From: Pseudomonas paraeruginosa PA7
GTDB taxonomy: Bacteria; Pseudomonadota; Gammaproteobacteria; Pseudomonadales; Pseudomonadaceae
Length of the DNA: 64,000 bases
Assembly: GCF_000017205.1 (NCBI RefSeq)
Contig: NC_009656.1
Location: 4,468,001 to 4,532,000 of the forward strand
Reading direction: 5' to 3'
The position numbers were made by a program, and so were the translations under genes. Below the pieces are notes generated by a model. That model ran no database searches. It was given only the letters and a program-made list of their open reading frames with translations, and was not told the DNA's origin. Below, piece by piece: positions 36,910 through 44,883 of this stretch (positions are counted from its first letter, which is position 1; every line of letters begins with the position of its first letter).

Positions 36910-38313
36910 ATGCCCATCATGCAAAGCTGGCGCCACGCGCTGGCCGGCCTGCGGGTCGGCGAATCCAAGTACAAGACGCTGGTCCAGGCCATCGCCACGG
37001 AAATCGAGCAGGGCCGCCTGCAGGACGGCCAGCGCCTGCCTGCGCAGCGCCAGGTGGCCGACGGCCTGGGCATCAGCGTGCAGACGGTGACCAACGCCTA
37101 CAAGGAGCTGGAACGCCAAGGCCTGGTGCGCTGCGAGGTGGGTCGCGGCAGCTTCGTCTCGCGCCGCATGACCGAGGGCATGGCGCGCTACATGCTCGAC
37201 CACCCGGAACGCGCGCTGGTGGACTTCTCCATCGCCAGCATCGTCCACACCGACGAGCACGACCGCCTGTGGCGGGACACCTGCCGCGAACTGGCACAGG
37301 AGACGGACCAGCCGTGGATGCGCGCCTGCCGGCCGATCGCCGGCTTCGACAGCCACCGCGAGGCGGCGGCGCAGTGGCTGGCGCAACAGGGCCTGCACTG
37401 CGAGCGCGACGACCTGCTGATCACCAACGGCGCCGCCCATGCCATCTTCCTCGCCCTCGCCTCGCTGGCCGGGCCGGACGACGTGGTGCTCTGCGAGCAG
37501 TTGACCGACCACGGAGTGATCGGCAACTCCCAGGTGCTCGGCTTCACCCTCAAGGGCGTGGAGGTCGACCGCGAGGGGATCGATCCGGAGCACTTCGAAG
37601 ACCTCTGCGCCAACGAGCGCATCACCGCACTGGTGTGCACGCCCAACCTGAACAACCCCACTTCCAGCCTGATGAGCGATGCGCGGCGCCGGGAGATAGC
37701 CGCCATCGCCCAGCGCTTCGGCGTCTACGTCGTCGAGGACGACGTCTATGGCCCGCTGCTGGGCGAGCGCCGCGCACCGCCGCTGAGCCACTATCTGCCG
37801 GAGCTGTCGTTCTACTGCACCAGTTTCACCAAGAGCGTGCTCACCGGCCTGCGCATCGGCTATCTGGCAGTGCCACGACGCCTGGCCCTGCGCACCGAGA
37901 GCATCCTGCGGGTGAACAGCTGGATGGCCGCGCCGCTGCTGGCCGAGGTGGCCACGCGCTGGATTCACAACGGCAACGCCCAGGCCCTCGCGGAACGCCA
38001 GCGACGCCTGTTGGCGGCGCGTCAGGCGCTGGTCGGCGAGCGCTTCGCCGACTACCTGCTGGGCCATGCACCGCAGTCCCTGAACTGCTGGATGGGGATT
38101 CCCGAGCACTGGGAACTGGACAGCCTGGTGCGCGAACTGCGGCACCGGCACATCGCCGTGACCTTGCCGGATCCCTTCATGGTCCGCGGCACGCCCCGGC
38201 CGCGCGCGGTGCGCCTGTGCATGGGCGCCGAATGCAGCGACGAACGCATGGCCCAGGCCCTGGACGACATGCGCGAGCTGTTCGAGCAGTATCCGAAGAT
38301 CCACGACTTCTGA
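36910..38313 (+). CDS. enuR: MocR-type GntR/aminotransferase regulator EnuR
   Basis: A 467-residue MocR regulator. The N-terminal GntR winged helix is at about residues 20-85 (RLPAQRQVADGLGISVQTVTNAYKELERQGLV). After a linker comes a class I aminotransferase fold with the PLP lysine in SFTKS (Lys308) and the FGVYVVEDDVY Asp segment. EnuR binds PLP and represses ectoine-use genes until pathway intermediates such as alpha-acetyl-diaminobutyrate or diaminobutyrate are present. Its place between the divergent transporter operon and the eut/doe operon fits that role. MPIM gives two possible starts (36910 or 36919). Confidence 0.9.
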   Translation: MPIMQSWRHALAGLRVGESKYKTLVQAIATEIEQGRLQDGQRLPAQRQVADGLGISVQTVTNAYKELERQGLVRCEVGRGSFVSRRMTEGMARYMLDHPERALVDFSIASIVHTDEHDRLWRDTCRELAQETDQPWMRACRPIAGFDSHREAAAQWLAQQGLHCERDDLLITNGAAHAIFLALASLAGPDDVVLCEQLTDHGVIGNSQVLGFTLKGVEVDREGIDPEHFEDLCANERITALVCTPNLNNPTSSLMSDARRREIAAIAQRFGVYVVEDDVYGPLLGERRAPPLSHYLPELSFYCTSFTKSVLTGLRIGYLAVPRRLALRTESILRVNSWMAAPLLAEVATRWIHNGNAQALAERQRRLLAARQALVGERFADYLLGHAPQSLNCWMGIPEHWELDSLVRELRHRHIAVTLPDPFMVRGTPRPRAVRLCMGAECSDERMAQALDDMRELFEQYPKIHDF

Positions 38314-38361
38314 CGCAGGGCACGCTCCTCGCCCGGCTGGCGAGCGGTAGAGCGTATTCCC

Positions 38362-38409
38362 CGCGACGAATGACAATCCCCGCAACATCGTCCTAGTACA
38401 TTCGTCGCG
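38362..38409. promoter_or_regulatory. Operator-like element between enuR and eutB
   Basis: CGCGACGAATG (38362-38372) and CATTCGTCGCG (38399-38409) form a perfect 11-base inverted repeat. Its 26-base centre includes ATCGTCCTAGT (38387-38397), the reverse complement of the enuR-upstream box with one mismatch. It lies 51 bases before the eutB ATG, where the operon promoter should be. Confidence 0.6.
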
Positions 38410-38459
38410 ACAATTTCCCGCTCATACACTCGGCCCGACTGCATTGTCGGGAGGCCGCC

Positions 38460-39437
38460 ATGGCCAACGAGATCCCCCTGATCGAGCTGTACCGCGCGCG
38501 CCAGCGCATCCACGGGATGGTCCGGCAGACGCCGCTGGAGCATTCGCCGAGCCTCTCCGCACGATTGGGCGCGCCGGTGTACCTGAAGCTGGAGTCGCAG
38601 CAGGCCACCGGCAGCTTCAAGTTGCGCGGCGCCAGCAACGCCATCGCCCAGTTGGACGACGCGCAGAAGACGCGGGGGGTGGTCGCCGCCTCCACCGGCA
38701 ACCACGGCCGCGCCCTCGCCCATGCCGCCCGTGCGCTGGGCGTACCGGCGGTCATCTGCCTGTCGTGCCTGGTGCCGGCGAACAAGGTCGAGGCGATCCG
38801 CGCCCTCGGCGCCGAGGTGCGTATCGTCGGCAACAGCCAGGACGACGCGCAGGCCGAAGCCGAGCGCATTGCCCACGAGCGGGGCGCGGCGCTGCTGCCA
38901 CCCTTCGATCACCCGCAGATCATCGCCGGCCAGGGCACCCTGGGCCTGGAAATCCTCGAACAACTGCCACAGGTACGCCAGGTGCTGGTCCCGCTCTCCG
39001 GCGGTGGCCTGTTCGGCGGCCTGGCCCTGGCGCTGAAAGCAGCCGATCCGTCGATTCGCCTGCACGGCATCAGCATGCGCCGCGGCGCGGCCATGGCCGC
39101 CAGCCTGGAAGCCGGCCGACCGGTGGAGGTGGAGGAGCGGCCAAGTCTCGCCGACTCCCTCGGCGGCGGCATCGGCCTGGACAACCGCTACACCTTCGAC
39201 CTCGCCCGCGCCCACTGCGACGAGTTGCACCTGCTCGACGAAGCCGCGATCGCCGCCGGCATCCGCCACGCCTACCGCGAGGAGCGTCAGGTGCTCGAAG
39301 GCGCGGCGGCGGTGGGCATTGCCGCCTTGCTGGAAGGGAAGATCGCCGCCGAAGGGCCGGTGGTGGTGGTCGTCAGCGGCCGCAACATCGCCATCGATCA
39401 ACATCAACGCATCATCGAGGAAGCCCCCCATGGCTGA
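38460..39437 (+). CDS. eutB: Hydroxyectoine utilisation dehydratase EutB
   Basis: A 325-residue fold-type II PLP enzyme related to threonine dehydratase. PLP lysine is in SFKLRGA (Lys54). The phosphate loop is PLSGGGLFGG and the substrate loop STGNHGRALA. In ectoine clusters EutB acts with EutC (and in some organisms EutA) on 5-hydroxyectoine to give ectoine. It is the first gene of the plus-strand operon eutB-eutC-doeA-doeB, and its end overlaps the eutC start by eight bases. On its own it could be called a serine/threonine dehydratase; the context decides. Confidence 0.87.
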   Translation: MANEIPLIELYRARQRIHGMVRQTPLEHSPSLSARLGAPVYLKLESQQATGSFKLRGASNAIAQLDDAQKTRGVVAASTGNHGRALAHAARALGVPAVICLSCLVPANKVEAIRALGAEVRIVGNSQDDAQAEAERIAHERGAALLPPFDHPQIIAGQGTLGLEILEQLPQVRQVLVPLSGGGLFGGLALALKAADPSIRLHGISMRRGAAMAASLEAGRPVEVEERPSLADSLGGGIGLDNRYTFDLARAHCDELHLLDEAAIAAGIRHAYREERQVLEGAAAVGIAALLEGKIAAEGPVVVVVSGRNIAIDQHQRIIEEAPHG

Positions 39438-40422
39438 TGTCACCCTGCTCAGCGAAGCCGACCTGCGCGCCTGCGTGGCGCTGGACCGCGAAAGCCTCGA
39501 CGCCGTCGAGCAAGCCTTCCGCCTGCTGGCAACGGCGGCGGTGGCGATGCCGCCGATCCTGCGCCTGGACATTCCCGAGCGCAACGGCGAAGTCGACGTG
39601 AAGACCGCCTACCTGCCGGGCCTGCCGCGCTTCGCCATCAAGGTCAGTCCGGGCTTCTTCGACAATCCCCGGCTCGGCCTGCCCAGCCTCAACGGCATGA
39701 TGATGCTGCTGTCGGCGCACACCGGCCTGCTCGACGCCCTGCTGCTGGACAACGGCTACCTCACCGCGGTGCGCACCGCCTGCGCCGGCGCCGTAGCCGC
39801 CAAGTGGCTGGCCCGGGAAGACGCCCGCCGGGTAGCCCTCCTCGGCGCCGGCGAGCAGGCGCGCCTGCAGCTCAAGGCGCTATGCCTGGTGCGCCCGATC
39901 GAAGGCGCCAGCCTCTGGGCCCGCGACGCGGTCAAGGCGCGCCAGTGCGCCGCCGAGCTGAGCACCGCCCTGGGCATCCCGGTGGTCGCCTGCTCCAGCG
40001 TCGACGAAGCCCTGGAAGGCGCGGACATCGCCATCTCCAGCACGCCCAGTCGCGAGCCGCTGCTCGAACGGCGCCACCTGCGTCCAGGCCTGCACATCAC
40101 CGCCATGGGCTCGGACGCCGAGCACAAGAACGAGATCGCCGCCGACGCGCTGGCGGCACTGGACTGCTACGTCGCCGACCGCCTGAGCCAGACCCGCGTG
40201 CTCGGCGAGCTGCACCACGCCATCGCGGCCGGCCTGGTAGCGGCGGACGCCGACTTCGCCGAACTCGGCCAGGTCATCGCCGGCCTCCGCCCGGGCCGCC
40301 GCAGCGTCCGGGACATCACCCTCTGCGATCTCACCGGCACCGGCGCGCAGGACACCGCCATCGCCGGCCTGGCCTTCCAGCGCGCGCAGCGCATGGGCAA
40401 GGGGTTCCGCTTCAGCAGTTGA
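39430..40422 (+). CDS. eutC: Hydroxyectoine utilisation protein EutC (ornithine cyclodeaminase-like)
   Basis: A 330-residue OCD/mu-crystallin-family protein: NAD-binding VALLGAGEQARLQLKAL (about residues 135-151), conserved KVSPGFFDNPRLGLPSLNGMM and the C-terminal DLTGTGAQDTAIAGL. It would work with EutB in converting 5-hydroxyectoine to ectoine through an oxidised or dehydrated intermediate. It is translationally coupled to eutB. A gap of 119 bases separates it from doeA. Confidence 0.87.
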   Translation: MADVTLLSEADLRACVALDRESLDAVEQAFRLLATAAVAMPPILRLDIPERNGEVDVKTAYLPGLPRFAIKVSPGFFDNPRLGLPSLNGMMMLLSAHTGLLDALLLDNGYLTAVRTACAGAVAAKWLAREDARRVALLGAGEQARLQLKALCLVRPIEGASLWARDAVKARQCAAELSTALGIPVVACSSVDEALEGADIAISSTPSREPLLERRHLRPGLHITAMGSDAEHKNEIAADALAALDCYVADRLSQTRVLGELHHAIAAGLVAADADFAELGQVIAGLRPGRRSVRDITLCDLTGTGAQDTAIAGLAFQRAQRMGKGFRFSS

Positions 40423-40541
40423 ACAATTCCCCCGCCGTCCCGGCCCTCCCCTGCAACGGCAGAGCCTCGGGATGACAGGGGAGCCCAGGCACGGGCCTTC
40501 CGGAGCAGGCCCGGCAACCACTCAATCCAGAGGATTTCCGC

Positions 40542-41732
40542 ATGCCCGAAATCGTCGTCGATCTCCCCTTCGCGCGGGAGGAATACGCCCAGCGCCTGGC
40601 CAAGGTCCGCGCCAGCATGCAGCAGCGCGGCATCGAGCTGCTGCTGGTCAGCGATCCGTCGAACATGGCCTGGCTGACCGGCTACGATGGCTGGTCCTTC
40701 TACGTGCACCAGTGCGTGCTGCTGGCGCTGGACGGCGAGCCTGTCTGGTTCGGCCGCGGCCAGGACGCCAACGGCGCGCGGCGCACCGTGTTCATGCAGG
40801 CCGACGCTATCGTCGGCTACCCGGACCACTACGTGCAGTCCGTCGAGCGCCATCCCATGGACTACCTGGCCCGCGAAGTCATCGCCGCGCGCGGCTGGGA
40901 AACGCTGGCCATCGGCGTGGAAATGGATAACTACTATTTCAGCGCCGCCGCCTTCCGCTCGCTGCAGAGCAACCTGCCGCAGGCGCGCTTCGTCGACGCC
41001 ACCGCGCTGGTCAACTGGCAGCGCGCGCTGAAATCTCCGCGCGAGATCGAATACATGCGCATCGCCGCGCGCATCGTCGAGAAGATGCATGCGCACATCC
41101 TCGAACGCATCGAACCGGGCATGCGCAAGAACCAGTTGGTGGCGGAGATCTACAGCGCCGGCATCCTCGGCGTCGACGGCCACGGTGGCGACTACCCGGC
41201 GATCGTCCCGCTGCTGCCCACCGGCGCCGACGCCAGCGCGCCGCACCTGACCTGGGACGACACGCCCTTCCAGCGCGGCGCCGGCACCTTCTTCGAGATC
41301 GCCGGCTGCTACAAGCGCTACCACTGCCCGCTGTCGCGCACGATCTACCTGGGCAAGCCGCCGCAGCACTTCCTCGATGCGGAAAAGGCCGTGGTCGAAG
41401 GCATCGCCGCCGGCCTGGAAGCGGCCAGGCCGGGCAATACCACCGGCGACATCGCCCGTGCGTTCTTCCGCGTGCTGCAGAAGTTCGGCATCCACAAGGA
41501 CAGCCGCTGCGGCTACCCCATCGGCATCAGCTACCCGCCGGACTGGGGCGAACGCACCATGAGCCTGCGTCCCGGCGACGAGAGCGTGCTGCAAGCGGGC
41601 ATGACCTTCCACTTCATGCCCGGCCTGTGGATGGACGATTGGGGCCTGGAAATCACCGAAAGCCTGCTGATCGCCGACAGCGGCGCACAGACCTTCTGCG
41701 ACTACCCGCGCCAGTTGTTCGTCAAGGAGTGA
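40542..41732 (+). CDS. doeA: Ectoine hydrolase DoeA (EutD)
   Basis: A 396-residue M24 (creatinase/aminopeptidase P-fold) enzyme. The N-terminal creatinase domain includes SDPSNMAWLTGYDGWSFYVHQ, and the C-terminal pita-bread domain includes RGAGTFFEIAGCYKRYHCPLSRTI and GMTFHFMPGLWMDDWGLEI. Several of the usual M24 metal ligands are altered, as in DoeA, which hydrolyses the ectoine ring to N-alpha- or N-gamma-acetyl-diaminobutyrate. It precedes doeB by four bases. The Shine-Dalgarno AGAGGA precedes the ATG. Confidence 0.92.
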   Translation: MPEIVVDLPFAREEYAQRLAKVRASMQQRGIELLLVSDPSNMAWLTGYDGWSFYVHQCVLLALDGEPVWFGRGQDANGARRTVFMQADAIVGYPDHYVQSVERHPMDYLAREVIAARGWETLAIGVEMDNYYFSAAAFRSLQSNLPQARFVDATALVNWQRALKSPREIEYMRIAARIVEKMHAHILERIEPGMRKNQLVAEIYSAGILGVDGHGGDYPAIVPLLPTGADASAPHLTWDDTPFQRGAGTFFEIAGCYKRYHCPLSRTIYLGKPPQHFLDAEKAVVEGIAAGLEAARPGNTTGDIARAFFRVLQKFGIHKDSRCGYPIGISYPPDWGERTMSLRPGDESVLQAGMTFHFMPGLWMDDWGLEITESLLIADSGAQTFCDYPRQLFVKE

Positions 41733-41736
41733 AACC

Positions 41737-42738
41737 ATGAACCAGTTGCCCGACAACCCCATCGCCGCCAGCGTCAACTTCGAGCACGACGGCGTGCAGC
41801 ACGGCCATCTCAAGCTGCCCTACTCCCGCGACGACTCGGCCTGGGGCGCGGTGATGATCCCCGTCTGCGTGGTAAAGAACGGCGCAGGCCCCACCGCACT
41901 GCTCACCGGCGGCAACCATGGCGACGAGTACGAAGGGCCGGTGGCGCTCAGTCGCCTGGCCCAGGAACTGCGCGCCGAGGACATCCGCGGCCGGGTGATA
42001 GTCGTACCCTTCATGAACGCCCCGGCCTTCCTCGCCGGCAAGCGCACCTCGCCGATCGACGCCGGCAACCTCAACCGCAGCTTCCCCGGCCGCCCGGACG
42101 GCACGGTGACGCAGAAGATCGCCGACTACTTCCAGCGCACCCTGCTGCCGCTGGCCGATGTGGTGCTGGACATCCATTCCGGCGGCCGTACCCTCGACTT
42201 CCTGCCCTTCGCCGCCTGCCACGTCCTGCCGGACAAGGCCCAGCAGGAAGGCTGCGAGGCGCTGATGCGGGCGTTCTCCGCCCCCTACGCCATGCGCATG
42301 CTGGAGCTGGACGCGGTGGGCATGTACGACAGCGCCGCCGAGGCGCAGGGCAAGCTGTTCGTCACCACCGAACTGGGCGGCGGCGGCAGCAGCAGCGCGC
42401 GCAGCGTCGCCATCGCACGCCGCGGCGTGCGCAACGTGCTGGTGCAGGCCGGCATCCTGCACGGCGCAATCGAGCAGGCGCCTTCGCGGATGCTCGACAT
42501 GCCCGACGCAGACTGCTTCGTCGCCAGCGAACACAGCGGCCTGCTGGAGATGTGCCGCGACCTCGGCGAGCGAGTGGCGCGCGGCGAGGTGCTGGCGCGG
42601 GTGCACGACGTGCTGCGCACAGGCGCCGCACCGGTGGAGTACCGGGCCAAGCGTGGCGGCATCCTCGCCGCGCGGCACTTCCCCGGTCTGGTGCAGAGCG
42701 GCGACACCCTGGCGGTGGTCGCCGAAGTGCTGGCCTGA
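41737..42738 (+). CDS. doeB: N2-acetyl-L-2,4-diaminobutanoate deacetylase DoeB (EutE)
   Basis: A 333-residue zinc hydrolase of the AstE/AspA (succinylglutamate desuccinylase) family. Zinc ligands are visible in LLTGGNHGDEYEG (His and Glu at about residues 54-57) and VVLDIHSGG (His about 146). It removes acetate from N-alpha-acetyl-L-2,4-diaminobutyrate, giving diaminobutyrate. Its stop overlaps an in-frame ATG of the AsnC regulator region. The length is typical for the family. Confidence 0.92.
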   Translation: MNQLPDNPIAASVNFEHDGVQHGHLKLPYSRDDSAWGAVMIPVCVVKNGAGPTALLTGGNHGDEYEGPVALSRLAQELRAEDIRGRVIVVPFMNAPAFLAGKRTSPIDAGNLNRSFPGRPDGTVTQKIADYFQRTLLPLADVVLDIHSGGRTLDFLPFAACHVLPDKAQQEGCEALMRAFSAPYAMRMLELDAVGMYDSAAEAQGKLFVTTELGGGGSSSARSVAIARRGVRNVLVQAGILHGAIEQAPSRMLDMPDADCFVASEHSGLLEMCRDLGERVARGEVLARVHDVLRTGAAPVEYRAKRGGILAARHFPGLVQSGDTLAVVAEVLA

Positions 42739-42764
42739 TGCGCACCACGGCGCCGGAGGTGGCG

Positions 42765-43247
42765 ATGACCAAGCTCGACCGCTACGACCTGAAGATCCTG
42801 CGCATCCTCGCCGACGACGGACGCATCACCAAGTCCAGCCTGGCCGAAGCCATCAACCTCTCGGTCAGCCCGGCCTGGGAGCGGGTGCGCAAGCTGGAGG
42901 AAGCCGGCCTGATCAAGGGCTACCGCGCGCAGATCGACTGGCCGGCGCTGTTCCGCCAGCAGCAGGTGCTGGTGGAAGTCACCCTGGGCCGCCACACGGC
43001 CCAGGACATGCGGCGTTTCGAACAGCGTCTGCTGCAGGCGCCGGAAGTGGGCTTCTGCTACGCCACCGGCGGCGGGGTGGACTACATCGCGATGATCCAG
43101 GCTCGGGATATTGATCATTACCAGCGTTTTATCGACCAGTTGCTACTGGAAGACCTGGGAATCGAGCGCTATTTCACCTACATCGTCACCAAGGTGATCA
43201 AGCCGCTGGATGCGGCCGTACCGGCAGAGGCGCTGGCGGGAACCTGA
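42765..43247 (+). CDS. AsnC/Lrp-family regulator DoeX-like
   Basis: A 160-residue Lrp/AsnC protein: helix-turn-helix LKILRILADDGRITKSSLAEAINLSVSPAWERVRKLEEAGLIKGYRA and a C-terminal RAM ligand domain (VLVEVTLGRHTAQDMRRFEQRLLQAPEVGFCYATGGGVDY). In ectoine clusters an AsnC protein (DoeX/AsnC) co-occurs with doe genes and probably activates or represses them with a pathway effector. The ATG at 42765 with GGAGGT just upstream is preferred over the one at 42738 that overlaps the doeB stop. Confidence 0.87.
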   Translation: MTKLDRYDLKILRILADDGRITKSSLAEAINLSVSPAWERVRKLEEAGLIKGYRAQIDWPALFRQQQVLVEVTLGRHTAQDMRRFEQRLLQAPEVGFCYATGGGVDYIAMIQARDIDHYQRFIDQLLLEDLGIERYFTYIVTKVIKPLDAAVPAEALAGT

Positions 43248-43261
43248 CGGCATGCCGCCCT

Positions 43262-43290
43262 TCGCCTGCCGGCGGCGCGCCGGCGGGCGA
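43262..43290. repeat. GC-rich hairpin upstream of doeC
   Basis: A GC-rich imperfect hairpin (CGCCTGCCGGCG / CGCCGGCGGGCG, one mismatch) is followed by six A residues on the plus strand. That is the wrong polarity for a plus-strand terminator. The same 165-base gap also has CTAGGA at 43374-43379, a hexamer shared with the other regulatory regions of the locus. Confidence 0.4.
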
Positions 43291-43412
43291 AAAAAGCCAA
43301 GCCGGCGGCGCATCTGCGGAAAGAATTGCCACCGCCGCCCCGCCCTTAGGAAAAAACCGCCACGGCGTCCGCCCTAGGATGACTCCCATGCCACCTGCAA
43401 GGAAACGCCGTC

Positions 43413-44870
43413 ATGTCCTACGCCCACCCCCTCCTCTTCAAGTCGCTGTGCTACGTCAACGGCCAGTGGCTGCATAGCGCCAGCGGCGCCAGCGTCGCCG
43501 TGGAAAACCCGGCCAGCCGCGAGGTCATCGGCCACGTACCGCTGCTCGAACGCGAGCAGATAGTCGCCGCGGTGGATGCCGCCGCCGCGGCCTTCCCGGC
43601 CTGGCGCAAGCTGTCCCTGGACCAGCGCGCCGCGCCCCTGCTGCGCTGGGCCGAACTGATCCGCCGGCACCGCGAGGACCTGGCGCAGATGCTCTCCCAG
43701 GAACAGGGCAAGCCCCTGGCCGAGTCCCGGGGCGAGATCGACTACGCCGCCAGCTTCATCCCCTGGTTCGCCGAACAGGCCCGGCGCCTGGACGGCCGCA
43801 ACATCCCCAGCCACATCCCCGGCGCCCACCTGGGCACCGTGATGGAGCCGGTCGGCGTGGCGGCATTGCTGACCCCCTGGAACTTCCCCGCGGCGATGAT
43901 CACCCGCAAGGCCGCCGCCGCCCTGGCCGCTGGTTGCACGGTGGTGGTCAAGCCAGCCCACGAGACACCCTACTCGGCCTTCGCCCTGGCCCAGTTGGCC
44001 GAGGAAGCCGGGCTCCCGGCCGGCGTCTTCAACGTAGTGCTGGGCGAACCGCAGATGAGCATGGAAACCCTGGTACAGGACAGCCGCGTGCGCGCGGTGA
44101 GCTTCACCGGCTCGACCCGCGTCGGCAAGCTGGTGCTGCAGGCCGCCGCCCAGGATGTGAAAAAAGTGGCGCTGGAACTGGGCGGCAACGCGCCCTTCAT
44201 CGTGCTGCCCGACGCCGACCTGGAGCAGGCGGTGAAATTCGCCATCAACGCCAAGTTCCAGACCTCCGGCCAGGACTGCTGCGCGGCCAACCGCATTCTG
44301 GTCGCCCGCGAAAGCTACGAGCCCTTCCTCAAGCGCTTCGCCGCCGCGGTGCGCGAGCTGCGCGTGGGCCCGGCCAGCGACCCGCGCAGCGACATCGGCC
44401 CGCTGATGCACCAGGCTGCCTTCGCTGCCACCTGCGAGCGCGTGCGCGACGCCATCGACCGCGGTGCGCGGCTGCTGGCGGGTGGCGAACCCCATGCCCT
44501 GGGCGGCTGGTTCCACCAACCCACGCTGCTCGCCGACGTCACCCCGGCCATGCGCATCTGGCGCGAGGAGAACTTCGCGCCCATCGCCGGAGTGACCGCC
44601 TACGACGACCTGGAGCAAGCCGTCGAACTGGCCAACGCCAGCGAGTACGGGCTGGCCGCCTACATTTGCGGACAGCGCCTCGATCAGGTCTGGCCGCTGA
44701 TGCGGCGCCTGGAGTTCGCCATGGTCGCGGTGAACGGCGCCCGCTTCACCGGCCACCCCATTCCCTTCGGCGGCATGAAGGCCTCCGGCCTGGGCCGCGA
44801 GGGTAGCAGCGAAGGCTTCGAGCCCTTCATCGAGACCAAATACTTCTGCCTGCATCACGGCGCCATCTGA
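43413..44870 (+). CDS. doeC: Aldehyde dehydrogenase DoeC (aspartate semialdehyde to aspartate)
   Basis: A 485-residue NAD(P)-dependent aldehyde dehydrogenase close to succinate-semialdehyde dehydrogenases: LLTPWNFPAAMITRK, FTGSTRVGKLV, LELGGNAPFIVL with the base Glu, catalytic Cys in GQDCCAANRILV (about residue 288), and EENFAPIAGV. In ectoine degradation DoeC oxidises L-aspartate beta-semialdehyde to aspartate. It is the first gene of a two-gene unit with doeD, 13 bases apart, after a 165-base regulatory gap. A general SSADH role cannot be excluded from sequence alone. Confidence 0.88.
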   Translation: MSYAHPLLFKSLCYVNGQWLHSASGASVAVENPASREVIGHVPLLEREQIVAAVDAAAAAFPAWRKLSLDQRAAPLLRWAELIRRHREDLAQMLSQEQGKPLAESRGEIDYAASFIPWFAEQARRLDGRNIPSHIPGAHLGTVMEPVGVAALLTPWNFPAAMITRKAAAALAAGCTVVVKPAHETPYSAFALAQLAEEAGLPAGVFNVVLGEPQMSMETLVQDSRVRAVSFTGSTRVGKLVLQAAAQDVKKVALELGGNAPFIVLPDADLEQAVKFAINAKFQTSGQDCCAANRILVARESYEPFLKRFAAAVRELRVGPASDPRSDIGPLMHQAAFAATCERVRDAIDRGARLLAGGEPHALGGWFHQPTLLADVTPAMRIWREENFAPIAGVTAYDDLEQAVELANASEYGLAAYICGQRLDQVWPLMRRLEFAMVAVNGARFTGHPIPFGGMKASGLGREGSSEGFEPFIETKYFCLHHGAI

Positions 44871-44883
44871 GGAGAACACCGCC

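Noticed and set aside
43262..43290. Hairpin before doeC as terminator of the AsnC gene
   Set aside because: It is followed by A residues, not T, on the transcribed plus strand.
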